Shown: positions 6,302 to 13,275 of the stretch, piece by piece
Position numbering within the stretch: position 1 is the stretch's first letter
Layout of the letters: each line of letters begins with the position of its first letter
Origin: Spirochaetaceae bacterium
GTDB taxonomy: Bacteria; Spirochaetota; Spirochaetia; Treponematales; Rectinemataceae
Direction of reading: 5' to 3'
Assembly (NCBI GenBank): GCA_016794765.1
Contig: JAEUJG010000191.1
Location: 1-13,576, forward strand
Length of the DNA: 13,576 nt
Notes under the pieces: model-generated
Seen by the model: the letters and a program-made list of their open reading frames with translations, nothing else
Database searches by the model: none
What the model was told of the DNA's origin: nothing
Position numbers and translations under genes: made by a program

Positions 6302-6945
6302 GCCTCGCCCCCCTCCCCCGCGGCGGACCGGGCCTTGCGGCGGCTCGCGTTGATCATGAGGACGAGGGCGTTCACCTGGTTCTCCATCTTGACGAGGATC
6401 AGGTTCACCTTCGTGACGAGGTAGTTGTAGAAGATGACCGCGGGCACGGCGACGACGATGCCGCCCACCGTCGTGATGAGGGCCTCCGAGACGCCGCGGG
6501 CCAGGATCGAGGGGTCGGCGACGGAGCCGAAGCGGCCGAGTACGCCGAAGGCCTTCATCGTGCCCGTCACCGTGCCGAGGAGGCCGAGGAGGGGAGCGAT
6601 GTGCGCTATCGTGCCGAGGGCGGAGATGTTCTTCTCGAGGCGGGGCACCTCCTGCGCGGCGGCGTCCTTCAGGACCTCCTTCTGGACCGATTCGGGGTAG
6701 TCGCGGTGCTCGATGCCGACCCGCATGAGGCCGGAGAGGGGGGAGACGTTCTGGTCGCAGATCGCCAGGGCCTCGTCGAAATGCCCCTTCTCGAGGGAGT
6801 TCTTGATCCGGAGGAAGAGCTTTTCCTCGTCGACGCGGATGCGACGGAGATAGAGAAGCCGCTCCACGACGATCGCGACGCCGACGGCCGAGAGGGCCAT
6901 GATGAGCCAGAGGACGAGGCCTCCCTTTACGATGAAGTCGATCAT
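6298..6945 (-). CDS. exbB: ExbB/TolQ/MotA-family proton channel protein
   Basis: This 215-residue inner-membrane protein has three membrane segments: about 8-30, 112-134 and 155-178. The family core is clear: SALGTIAHIAPLLGLLGTVT followed by GTMKAF (109-133) and GVSEALITTVGGIVVAVPAV (151-170), the pore-lining helices with the conserved Thr and Pro residues. With ExbD it forms the proton-driven motor that energises TonB. The start at 6945 follows AAGGAG (6951-6956) by 5 bases. The frame is open to an ATG at 7059, but that would lie upstream of the extended -10 box and lacks a Shine-Dalgarno. It is the first gene of a three-gene operon and is divergent from recQ. Confidence 0.92.
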   Translation of the reverse strand: MIDFIVKGGLVLWLIMALSAVGVAIVVERLLYLRRIRVDEEKLFLRIKNSLEKGHFDEALAICDQNVSPLSGLMRVGIEHRDYPESVQKEVLKDAAAQEVPRLEKNISALGTIAHIAPLLGLLGTVTGTMKAFGVLGRFGSVADPSILARGVSEALITTVGGIVVAVPAVIFYNYLVTKVNLILVKMENQVNALVLMINASRRKARSAAGEGGEA

Positions 6946-6970
6946 TGCAGCTCCTTCCGCTGGATTCTCG

Positions 6971-6988
6971 GCCGGGCTGGGCCCCGGC
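6971..6988 (-). other. potential 5'-end stem-loop in the exbB leader
   Basis: Read on the minus strand, GCCGGG-GCCCAG-CCCGGC can form a 6-bp all-GC stem with a 6-base loop. If transcription starts about 7 bases after the exbB -10 box (near 6989), this hairpin would be at the very 5' end of the message. Such 5' stems often protect mRNA from decay. GC-rich genomes produce such stems by chance, so the role is tentative. Confidence 0.4.
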
Positions 6989-6995
6989 TCCTCCC

Positions 6996-7004
6996 AGTAT
7001 AGCA
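6996..7004 (-). promoter_or_regulatory. extended -10 promoter for exbB-exbD-tonB
   Basis: On the minus strand the sequence is TGC-TATACT, an extended -10 element (TGn plus a five-of-six -10 hexamer). It lies about 50 bases before the exbB ATG. No clear -35 box is present, which fits an extended -10 promoter. The predicted leader is about 45 bases and includes the AAGGAG Shine-Dalgarno. Confidence 0.6.
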
Positions 7005-7066
7005 CCTTCCGCGGGACTCGCCACGAGGCCGCCGCGGACCGATGGCCGGAGAGGCCCAAGGACCGG

Positions 7067-7072
7067 TATACT
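7067..7072 (+). promoter_or_regulatory. -10 box of recQ, predicted leaderless
   Basis: TATACT ends 7 bases before the recQ ATG at 7080, so the transcription start should fall at the ATG. The -35 region is poor (TGGCCG at 7043-7048, 18 bases upstream, matches three of six positions). The intervening TCCGCCC holds no Shine-Dalgarno. Confidence 0.55.
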
Positions 7073-7079
7073 TCCGCCC

Positions 7080-8987
7080 ATGCGTGACAGTCCCCGGGCC
7101 ATCCTGAAGCGCGTCTTCGGCTACGACGAATTCCGGCCGAACCAGGAAAGCGTCATCGAGGCCGTCCTGGCCGGCCGCGACGTCCTCGCCGTCATGCCGA
7201 CGGGCGGCGGCAAATCCCTCTGCTACCAGATCCCCGGCCTCGCCGTCGAGGGTCTGGCCCTGGTCGTCTCGCCCCTCATCTCGCTCATGCGCGACCAGGT
7301 CGCCTTCCTCCGCGAACTCGGGGCGCCGGCCATCCTCCTCAACTCCACGCTGCAGCCCGAGGAATGGCGCGCCGGCGCGGCGGCCCTCCGCTCCGGCGAA
7401 GCCAAGATCCTCTACGCCGCCCCGGAAACCATCCTGTCACCGCGCGGCCGAGAGCTTCTGGCCGGCCTTCCCGTCCGCCTCGTCGCGGTGGACGAGGCCC
7501 ACTGCATTTCCGAATGGGGCCACGACTTCCGGCCCGAATACCGTTACCTGGGCGGCCTCCGCGAGGTCTTCCCGGAGGCGCCCTTCCTGGCGCTGACGGC
7601 GACCGCGACCCCGCGCGTGCGCGCCGACATCCAGGCCGCCCTCCGGCTCGTCGACCCCCTCCTCGTCGTGGCGAGCTTCGACCGACCGGAACTTTTCCTG
7701 GAGGCGCGGCCGCGGGGTCCCCGCGGCGGACTCGAGGAGATCGCCGCCTTCGCCGCCGCCCGTCCCGAGGAGTCCGGCATCGTCTACTGCTTTTCCCGCG
7801 CCAGGGCCGAGGAGGTCGCCGCCTACCTGGAGGCGCGCGGCGTCGCGGCCCTCCCCTACCACGCCGGACTCCCGGCGGAGACCCGGGCCCGGAACCAGGA
7901 CGCCTTCATCGACGACGACGTCCGCGTCGTCGCGGCCACGACCGCCTTCGGCATGGGCATCGACAAGCCCGACGTGCGCTTCGTGATCCACGCGGACCTG
8001 CCCAAGAGCCTCGAGCAATACTACCAGGAGATCGGCCGCGCCGGCCGCGACGGCCTTCCCGCGCGCTGCCTCCTCCTCTACGGCTACGGCGACGCGGTCA
8101 AGATGCGGGCCCTCCTCGCCTCCAAGGGCGCGGGCTTCGAGGACGAGGTGGATGCGGAGGCCGGAGCGGCCGCCGCTGAGGCCGCCGAGGCGGCCCTTTC
8201 GGCCATGCTCCGCTACGCCGAATCGCCGCGCTGCCGCCGCGTCGGCCTCCTTGCCCACTTCGGCGAGGAGTACCGACCCGGAGCCGCGGGCGGCGCGGCG
8301 CGGGGCTGCGCCGCCTGCGACGCCTGCGCGCCGGCCGAAGCCTCCGCCTCCTCGACCCAGGCCGAGGAAGACCTCACGACGGAGGCCTACAAGCTCCTGT
8401 CCTGCGTAAAGCGCTCGGGCGAACGCTTCGGGGCCGGCCACGTCGCCGACGTCCTCATCGGCTCCCGGGGCGAACGAGTCCTCGAGCTCGGCCACGACAA
8501 GCTGTCCACCTACGGCATCGGGCGCGAGTGGACGAGGTCCCAATGGATCGACCTCGCGCGCCAGCTGACGAGGAAGGGCTTTCTCCTCCGCGAGGAGGAG
8601 TACGGGGTCTTGAGCCTGGCGCCGGCGGCCTACGAGGCCTTCAAGGAGCGCTCCCCGATCTTCGGGACGCGGCCGCCCCGCGGCAAGAAGGAAAAGGCGC
8701 CCGCCGCGGCCGGTTCGGCCGGGGGCGCCGAGGCCGCCGCCATGGGACCGGGGGGCGAAGGCCTGGCCGCCGCCCTCCGCTCGCTCCGGAAGCGCCTGGC
8801 GGCGGAAGGCGGCGTGCCGCCCTACGTCGTCTTCGCCGACCGCAGCCTCTACGACCTCGTCGCGCGCCGCCCGCGGAACGAGGCCGAGCTCCTCGAGGTC
8901 TTCGGCATGGGCGCGGTCAAGGCGGGCCGCTACGGCGCGGCCATCCTGGCGGCGATCGCGGAGGCGGAGGCGGGAGCCGCGGAATAG
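7080..8987 (+). CDS. recQ: ATP-dependent DNA helicase RecQ
   Basis: This 635-residue cytoplasmic 3'-5' DNA helicase acts in recombinational repair and replication-fork processing. Domains in order: motif 0 with FGYDEFRPNQ (13-22); Walker A TGGGKS (41-46); DEAH (138-141) followed by the RecQ aromatic-rich loop ISEWGHDFRPEY (143-154); LTATAT (172-177); helicase C-lobe with FGMGIDKPDVR and motif VI QEIGRAGRDG (316-325); the zinc-binding subdomain with all four Cys (385, 410, 413, 416); an RQC winged helix (about 430-525); a Gly/Ala/Lys-rich linker (530-560); and an HRDC domain (about 562-630). It is thus complete, slightly longer than E. coli RecQ. The start at 7080 matches the family N-terminus and has no in-frame alternative nearby. 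It has no Shine-Dalgarno. It is monocistronic and meets the lipoprotein gene tail to tail. Confidence 0.96.
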   Translation: MRDSPRAILKRVFGYDEFRPNQESVIEAVLAGRDVLAVMPTGGGKSLCYQIPGLAVEGLALVVSPLISLMRDQVAFLRELGAPAILLNSTLQPEEWRAGAAALRSGEAKILYAAPETILSPRGRELLAGLPVRLVAVDEAHCISEWGHDFRPEYRYLGGLREVFPEAPFLALTATATPRVRADIQAALRLVDPLLVVASFDRPELFLEARPRGPRGGLEEIAAFAAARPEESGIVYCFSRARAEEVAAYLEARGVAALPYHAGLPAETRARNQDAFIDDDVRVVAATTAFGMGIDKPDVRFVIHADLPKSLEQYYQEIGRAGRDGLPARCLLLYGYGDAVKMRALLASKGAGFEDEVDAEAGAAAAEAAEAALSAMLRYAESPRCRRVGLLAHFGEEYRPGAAGGAARGCAACDACAPAEASASSTQAEEDLTTEAYKLLSCVKRSGERFGAGHVADVLIGSRGERVLELGHDKLSTYGIGREWTRSQWIDLARQLTRKGFLLREEEYGVLSLAPAAYEAFKERSPIFGTRPPRGKKEKAPAAAGSAGGAEAAAMGPGGEGLAAALRSLRKRLAAEGGVPPYVVFADRSLYDLVARRPRNEAELLEVFGMGAVKAGRYGAAILAAIAEAEAGAAE

Positions 8988-9047
8988 GGCCGGCGCCTGG
9001 GTGAGGAGGCGCTGGGGCGCGGTGGAGGCCGAAGCGGCGCCGCCCCC

Positions 9048-10499
9048 CTAAGGATAGAGTTGCGCAACCGCCGCGATCGTCGTCACGCGCGTTGCCGGAG
9101 CGTCTACCGCCGCGATGGCGGTCGTCGCGATGATTCCCGTCGTCGCCGTCGGCACGCTGCCCGTGGTGTCAACCGAGGTCGCGGCTCCCGTCTGCCCGAG
9201 GGAAAGCGAGGCGCTCGCATAACTTGGTCCGGCCGTTGGATCCAGCTTGAGGAGCCAGAGGTCGCCCGTCGTCGGCGGTGTAGCCACGACATAGCCGGTG
9301 ACGCCCGACCCCAGGAACCCTCCGCCCCAAGGGATGAGATTGAGACTGTCGCGCAGGTTGCCGCCGCAGGTCTTTTGCCACAGGACAGCGCCGCCTTCGT
9401 CGACCGCCACGATGATCCCGTCGCCGCCGCTGCCGTCCGAGGCGCTTTGGAAGCGGCCGCTCATGACGTAGCCGCCGGAGACGGCGAAGAGCGAGCCTGG
9501 ATTGTCCTGCGCCACGCTGCCGTAGGCCCGCGACCAGGAAAGGCTTCCGGCACCCGTGAGCTTGTTGATCCAGATGTCGTCATAGCGCGTCGCGCTCGGG
9601 TATCGTGTCCGGCCGAAAACGGCAAAACCGCCGTCCGCTGTTTGTTGGATGGAGGTCGCGTTCTCGCTGTCGGCGTTGGCGAGGTACTCCTGCCACGATA
9701 TGGCCATGGAACTCGAGAGCTTCACCACCCAGATGCGGCTCGCCGGAACGGCCCCCCCTATGATGCTGCCCGCGATCGCGACGCCGCCGTCGGTCGTAGG
9801 AATGGCGTCGTACCCAGACTCACTCCCGAACAAGCCGTCATCAAGGCGCCACTGCCCTACGGAATTTCCCGAAGAATCGAGCTTGAGGAGCCACATATCG
9901 TTGTGGATCGTGCCGGAATCGTCAAACTGCTGGGCACCCGTCACGAGGAATCCGCCGCCGGAAAGCGGCTCGACGCCGCGGAAGCTGCTGTAGTCGCCGC
10001 CGGCGAGGAGCCCCGGGAAACGCTTGCTCCAGGAAACCGCGCCGGAGGAATCAACCTTCATCGCCCATCCCAAGTATTCGGAAGCCGTGCTGGTATTGCC
10101 GACAAGGACATAACCGCCATCGGGCGCCAGGCAGAGGTCGCCGAAGCTTTCGTCATCCAAGGTTCCATAGGCGTACTGCCATACCAAACCGGCGTCGGCG
10201 CCGAACTTGAGGAGCCAAATGTCACCCAGCCCGGAGCCGAAGGAACGGGTCGTCCCGGCCAGGACAAAGCCGCCGTCGGCGGTGGACAGGAGCTTGTTTC
10301 CCGTGTCGTAAGAGGCGCCGCCGTAGGTCTTGACCCAATAGGTGGAGTCCGGAGGCTGCATCGCCGCGGTGAGGCGGACGACGGCCAGGAAGACGGGATT
10401 GTCGCAGGCTCCGACCGCGGCCGCGAGGAGAGCGGCGGCCGCCGCCGCCGCCAGAACCGCGGCGACGCGCGCAAGAAGGCGCGCCTTCATTCCTGCCAT
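9048..10499 (-). CDS. predicted lipoprotein with seven propeller-like repeats
   Basis: This is a 483-residue exported protein of unknown function. It begins with a basic, Ala/Leu-rich signal peptide ending in a lipobox (AAVGAC, Cys31). It then has seven repeats of about 50-60 residues, each with a D/G-G-G-[FY]-x-[LV]-x-G strand (DGGFVLAG, DGGYVLVG, GGGFLVTG, DGGVAIAG, DGGFAVFG, SGGYVMSG, GGGFLGSG) and an [DG]-[IMLW]-W-x-x-K-[LF]-D-type strand (DIWLLKF, DMWLLKLD, RIWVVKLS, DIWINKLT, DLWLLKLD). Seven copies suggest a seven-bladed beta-propeller. A Thr/Ala-rich tail (about 430-483) follows. The start overlaps the upstream gene by 13 bases. I prefer the ATG at 10499 over 10490, which would give an ATGA overlap, because AAGGAGG lies 7 bases before the former. 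The Asp after Cys would favour inner-membrane retention under the enterobacterial rule, which need not hold here. Base composition looks somewhat less GC-rich than in recQ. Confidence 0.75.
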   Translation of the reverse strand: MAGMKARLLARVAAVLAAAAAAALLAAAVGACDNPVFLAVVRLTAAMQPPDSTYWVKTYGGASYDTGNKLLSTADGGFVLAGTTRSFGSGLGDIWLLKFGADAGLVWQYAYGTLDDESFGDLCLAPDGGYVLVGNTSTASEYLGWAMKVDSSGAVSWSKRFPGLLAGGDYSSFRGVEPLSGGGFLVTGAQQFDDSGTIHNDMWLLKLDSSGNSVGQWRLDDGLFGSESGYDAIPTTDGGVAIAGSIIGGAVPASRIWVVKLSSSMAISWQEYLANADSENATSIQQTADGGFAVFGRTRYPSATRYDDIWINKLTGAGSLSWSRAYGSVAQDNPGSLFAVSGGYVMSGRFQSASDGSGGDGIIVAVDEGGAVLWQKTCGGNLRDSLNLIPWGGGFLGSGVTGYVVATPPTTGDLWLLKLDPTAGPSYASASLSLGQTGAATSVDTTGSVPTATTGIIATTAIAAVDAPATRVTTIAAVAQLYP

Positions 10500-13129
10500 A
10501 CGACCGCCTCCTTCGCGCCCGATTGGGCGGCGCGCGTCGCTTCCTCGCCCCGCGTCTCGAGGTAGGCGAACCGCTCGGCCAACGAGGGATCCGCCCTTTT
10601 CAGGGCCTCATAGGCCCGCTTGGCGAGGCCGTAGTTTTCGAGAGAGAAGTTGATCCGCGCCACCGCGAGGAGGACTCCCGGGTCCGCGGGCGCTTTCGCG
10701 TAGGCCCGGGAATAATACGCCTCCGCCTCCGCGAGCTTCCCGTCCAGGAAGGAGAGGTTCCCGAGATTGACGAGTGACGGGGCGTATTCGCCCTTCGCGA
10801 CCGCCAGCTTGAACTCCGCGGCGGCCTTGTCGAAGAGCCCGTACCGGGCGTAGAGCGCGCCGAGCGCGTTGTGCGATTTTTGATCGTTGCCGCCCTTCCG
10901 CAGCTCCGCGATGAGGCGGTTCGCCTGCGGCGCCAGCTCGCGCTCGATCAGGCGGTTCGCTTCCGCGCCGTAGCGCTCGGCGATCACGGCGGTCGGCGGC
11001 GGGGCCAGGACGCCGACGCCGGGGAGCGCGACAGGCTCAAAAAAAGCCCAAGCTTCGCGGAGAGGGTAGAGCTTGGCGAGATTCCGCGCGCGCGCCTCCC
11101 GCCATTCCTTCGCGCCTTCCTGCCAGGCTTCGAGAAAGCCGCTCGCCCGCATCGTCACTTCGATCGGCACCCAGGCCCGATCGCCCTCGACCACGAGATC
11201 CTCCGGTCTTTGCTGGCGCCGGGCGGCCTCCGCGGCCGTGCCCGGCAAGGCGCAGGCCATGTAAATATGCCCGGGAACGGTGATGAAGGCCGTCTCGACG
11301 CCGACCGACTCGAGAAGGGCACAATACAGGATCGAAAGGTCGTCGCAGTCCCCTGCCCGGTATTCCAAGGTTTGGCGCGGGAACTGCAGGTAATCAATCT
11401 CATCCGGCGCCTTGGATCGGTCCGCGTAGGGAGTCTTCGGATCGATGACATAGGCGAGTCCGTGGATCCCGAGCGCCTCGTGCATGGCCAGGGCCATGAG
11501 GAGATCCTTGTCGACGGAAGTGAGGGCCCGCGCGGAAACGACTCCCGCGACATTCTTGGCGAAGGTCATGACCGAGGGGTCCTTGGGCGTGACGAAGGCC
11601 GCCGCGCCCCGGTCATCGCGCCAGGAAAGCGCGTTGCGGTCGAGGACACGAAGGCTGTCGGTCCGGGAGACCTCCCCCGGCCTGCCGACCGCGTCATACC
11701 CGACCGTCGTCACGGCGGCGGCGAGCGTCGCCTCGGTAGCCTCGAGAATCCGGTCGGTGAACAGGGCGTAAAGCTCGATCTCCGTGCTTTCGCCGGGAGC
11801 GAGCTCGCGGATCGGCGGACTTTCCTTCGGAGCGTCCATGAATTGCCGCACGTAGAAGCTCGCGCGAAGATTCTTGAGGGGGGATTTGCCGCTGTTCCGC
11901 ACGACGAGCGTTCCGACGGGATTGGCGTCATAGTATTTGCGGAACACCGGGAAGATGGGGCTCAGCGCGAAAGATTCGACCTGGATTGGTCCGCTCGGCC
12001 CTTCAAGAAGGTTCCGTAGGCCCGGGTTTCTCCGAACGGGATCAGAGGCCCCGCTCCCAAGAAGGAAAGTCGCGCCCAAACTTAGTTCCAGGCCCGAAAA
12101 GAGCCCGAGACTTTGGACATAGTCGCAGTCCAGTCCAATCGCGAAGGAGGAGGGGAAGGCCATGAAAAAACCGCCACCGGCGGATACGGCCCCGCCGGAG
12201 CCGTGGACGGTGGCGTCGTCCTCCCGTAGGAAGGCATAGGAAAAACCGCTCCCCGCCCTGAGCCTGGCGCCGATTCCAGGCAGGATTTCGTAGCTCACGC
12301 CAAGCCCAAGCTGGCCGTCAATGAGTGAAAGCAGGGAGCCATCTTTCAGGCTGAGCCCGGAATACCCCATTCGTCCCAAAAAAGACAGGCCGGGGAGAAA
12401 CCGCAAGGGGTATTCGTATAGGAGGTTTGCGAGAGGACCTCCCCTATAATACCCGGTGGAGGTTCCTATCGGGAACGCAAAACCCGAACGCGCCGAAAGC
12501 ATCGAGTCGATGCGCCGCTCCGGATCCCGGCCTGCGGCCGCCAATGGTACAAACCCCGCCCGCTCGGCGGGAGCGGCGCGACGATCGCTCGATCCAAGCG
12601 GCAGGGTCAATCCGGCCGCCAGTCGGAGTCCGGAGCGAAGGCCGAGCTCGAGCGTGTAGGCTGCTTCGACGGACAGCTTGAGCGAGGATGACAGCGAGGC
12701 TTCCAATTCCATGCCCGTTCCGGCGGAAAAACCGCCGCCGTTCGCCCGGCTTTGTCCGTCATGGATGAATGCGTGATAATAGCCGCCTTCCCCGAAAACC
12801 CCGATCCTGAGGAAGGGCAGGAGGGAGAAGGCCAGTCCGGCTCCGGCGGCGGCCCTGACCGAGGTGACGGCGGGACCGGCGAAAAGAGGGTGAAGCTCGA
12901 AGTCCAGGGTGCCGCGCGCGTAAAGGGCCCCCGATCCGAGCGGCGCCGAAACGGCCATACCCACGCCGGGGGAAGGGTCGTAGTAGTTGACGCTTTTTCC
13001 CAAGGGCAGGGACAGCGCCGGAGCAAGGGTCAGGGAGGGGATCGGCGCGGCGGCGCCTTCGGAGGGCAATCCTTCGATAGAGGCATGCATGACGAAAAAC
13101 AAGAAGGCGAACGCGATGGTCTTGCGCAT
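10487..13129 (-). CDS. exported protein: tandem barrel-like modules, transglutaminase-like domain and TPRs
   Basis: This 880-residue protein is not one I can name. A signal peptide (MRKTIAFAFLFFVMHASIEG) starts it. Residues about 31-182 and 209-363 are two related modules rich in alternating Gly/hydrophobic strands like outer-membrane barrels. Residues about 385-500 look like a beta-sandwich (TLVVRNSGKSPLKNLRASFY, then LAPGESTEIELYAL), as in CARDB-type modules. Residues about 535-660 form a transglutaminase-like domain with Cys595 in YRAGDCDDLS, His621 in VPGHIYMA, and an acidic residue (Glu657) in WVPIEVT. Three TPRs follow (about 751-851). The catalytic Cys and His make protease or transferase activity possible. 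The ATG at 13129 is chosen because it begins the signal peptide, has GGGTGA 5 bases upstream, and lies downstream of a consensus promoter; the in-frame ATG at 13222 lies upstream of that promoter's -35 box. Confidence 0.8.
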   Translation of the reverse strand: MRKTIAFAFLFFVMHASIEGLPSEGAAAPIPSLTLAPALSLPLGKSVNYYDPSPGVGMAVSAPLGSGALYARGTLDFELHPLFAGPAVTSVRAAAGAGLAFSLLPFLRIGVFGEGGYYHAFIHDGQSRANGGGFSAGTGMELEASLSSSLKLSVEAAYTLELGLRSGLRLAAGLTLPLGSSDRRAAPAERAGFVPLAAAGRDPERRIDSMLSARSGFAFPIGTSTGYYRGGPLANLLYEYPLRFLPGLSFLGRMGYSGLSLKDGSLLSLIDGQLGLGVSYEILPGIGARLRAGSGFSYAFLREDDATVHGSGGAVSAGGGFFMAFPSSFAIGLDCDYVQSLGLFSGLELSLGATFLLGSGASDPVRRNPGLRNLLEGPSGPIQVESFALSPIFPVFRKYYDANPVGTLVVRNSGKSPLKNLRASFYVRQFMDAPKESPPIRELAPGESTEIELYALFTDRILEATEATLAAAVTTVGYDAVGRPGEVSRTDSLRVLDRNALSWRDDRGAAAFVTPKDPSVMTFAKNVAGVVSARALTSVDKDLLMALAMHEALGIHGLAYVIDPKTPYADRSKAPDEIDYLQFPRQTLEYRAGDCDDLSILYCALLESVGVETAFITVPGHIYMACALPGTAAEAARRQQRPEDLVVEGDRAWVPIEVTMRASGFLEAWQEGAKEWREARARNLAKLYPLREAWAFFEPVALPGVGVLAPPPTAVIAERYGAEANRLIERELAPQANRLIAELRKGGNDQKSHNALGALYARYGLFDKAAAEFKLAVAKGEYAPSLVNLGNLSFLDGKLAEAEAYYSRAYAKAPADPGVLLAVARINFSLENYGLAKRAYEALKRADPSLAERFAYLETRGEEATRAAQSGAKEAVVWQE
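10507..10513 (-). promoter_or_regulatory. strong Shine-Dalgarno of the propeller lipoprotein gene
   Basis: AAGGAGG on the minus strand lies 7 bases before the ATG at 10499 and inside the last codons of the upstream gene. It is the best ribosome site in the window. It decides the start of the lipoprotein and suggests independent re-initiation on a shared transcript. Confidence 0.8.
12041..13039 (-). repeat. internal tandem duplication of a barrel-like module
   Basis: Protein residues 31-182 (12584-13039) and 209-363 (12041-12505) of the exported transglutaminase-like protein resemble each other. LSLPLGKSVNYYDPSPG aligns with FAFPIGTSTGYYRGGPL. LLPFLRIGVFGEGGYYHAF aligns with ILPGIGARLRAGSGFSYAF. 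LGLRSGLRLAAGLTLPLGSS aligns with LGLFSGLELSLGATFLLGSG. The copies are diverged and separated by a 26-residue linker. The comparison is by eye. Confidence 0.65.
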
Positions 13130-13190
13130 TCGATTCACCCGGTTCGTCGCGCGGTGAAGCCAAACATTGCTGTATGCGGCTATAAGCGGA

Positions 13191-13218
13191 AGTATATTTA
13201 CCTTAACGTATTTGTCAA
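13191..13218 (-). promoter_or_regulatory. consensus sigma-70-type promoter of the transglutaminase-like gene
   Basis: On the minus strand TTGACA (13213-13218) and TATACT (13191-13196) are separated by 16 bases. The -35 is perfect and the -10 matches five of six. It sits in a distinctly AT-rich patch. The predicted start near 13184 leaves a leader of about 55 bases. It should also serve the overlapping lipoprotein gene. Confidence 0.8.
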
Positions 13219-13237
13219 CCATCGCCCCCCGCTCAGG

Positions 13238-13267
13238 TTTCCACGCGATCCCCGCCCGTAGTATACT
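13238..13267 (+). promoter_or_regulatory. promoter of the lipid kinase gene, predicted leaderless
   Basis: TATACT (13262-13267) ends 8 bases before the ATG at 13276. TTTCCA (13238-13243), 18 bases upstream, matches four of six -35 positions. The intervening CCCCGCCC is pyrimidine-rich and cannot act as a Shine-Dalgarno, so transcription probably starts at or just before the ATG. Confidence 0.6.
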
Positions 13268-13275
13268 CCCCGCCC

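Noticed and set aside
6945..7079. An extended N-terminus for recQ beginning at 6945.
   Set aside because: The added residues are low-complexity and overlap the exbB promoter; RecQ proteins begin just before the FGY-x-x-F-R-P motif, as at 7080.
6302..7102. A long open frame upstream of exbD on the minus strand.
   Set aside because: It is a mirror of exbB in another frame: an Arg/Pro/Gly-rich translation with no domain, whereas exbB matches its family throughout.
8991..9042. Inverted repeat CGGCGCC/GGCGCCG between the convergent recQ and lipoprotein genes as a shared terminator.
   Set aside because: A 7-bp stem with a 38-base loop and no T-tract on either strand is not convincing.
9060..10565. 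A 501-codon open frame on the plus strand opposite the lipoprotein gene.
   Set aside because: Its product is Arg/Asp/Glu/Ala-rich without domain or export signal, as expected from the reverse strand of a GC-rich gene; the minus frame has a lipobox, regular repeats and a strong Shine-Dalgarno.
10871..12019. A 382-codon plus-strand open frame opposite the transglutaminase-like gene.
   Set aside because: No recognisable domain or Shine-Dalgarno; the minus-strand gene explains the region with a signal peptide, active-site motifs and TPRs.
13130..13222. An upstream start at 13222 for the transglutaminase-like gene, adding 31 residues.
   Set aside because: It lies upstream of the TTGACA-N16-TATACT promoter and would bury the signal peptide; 13129 starts it directly.
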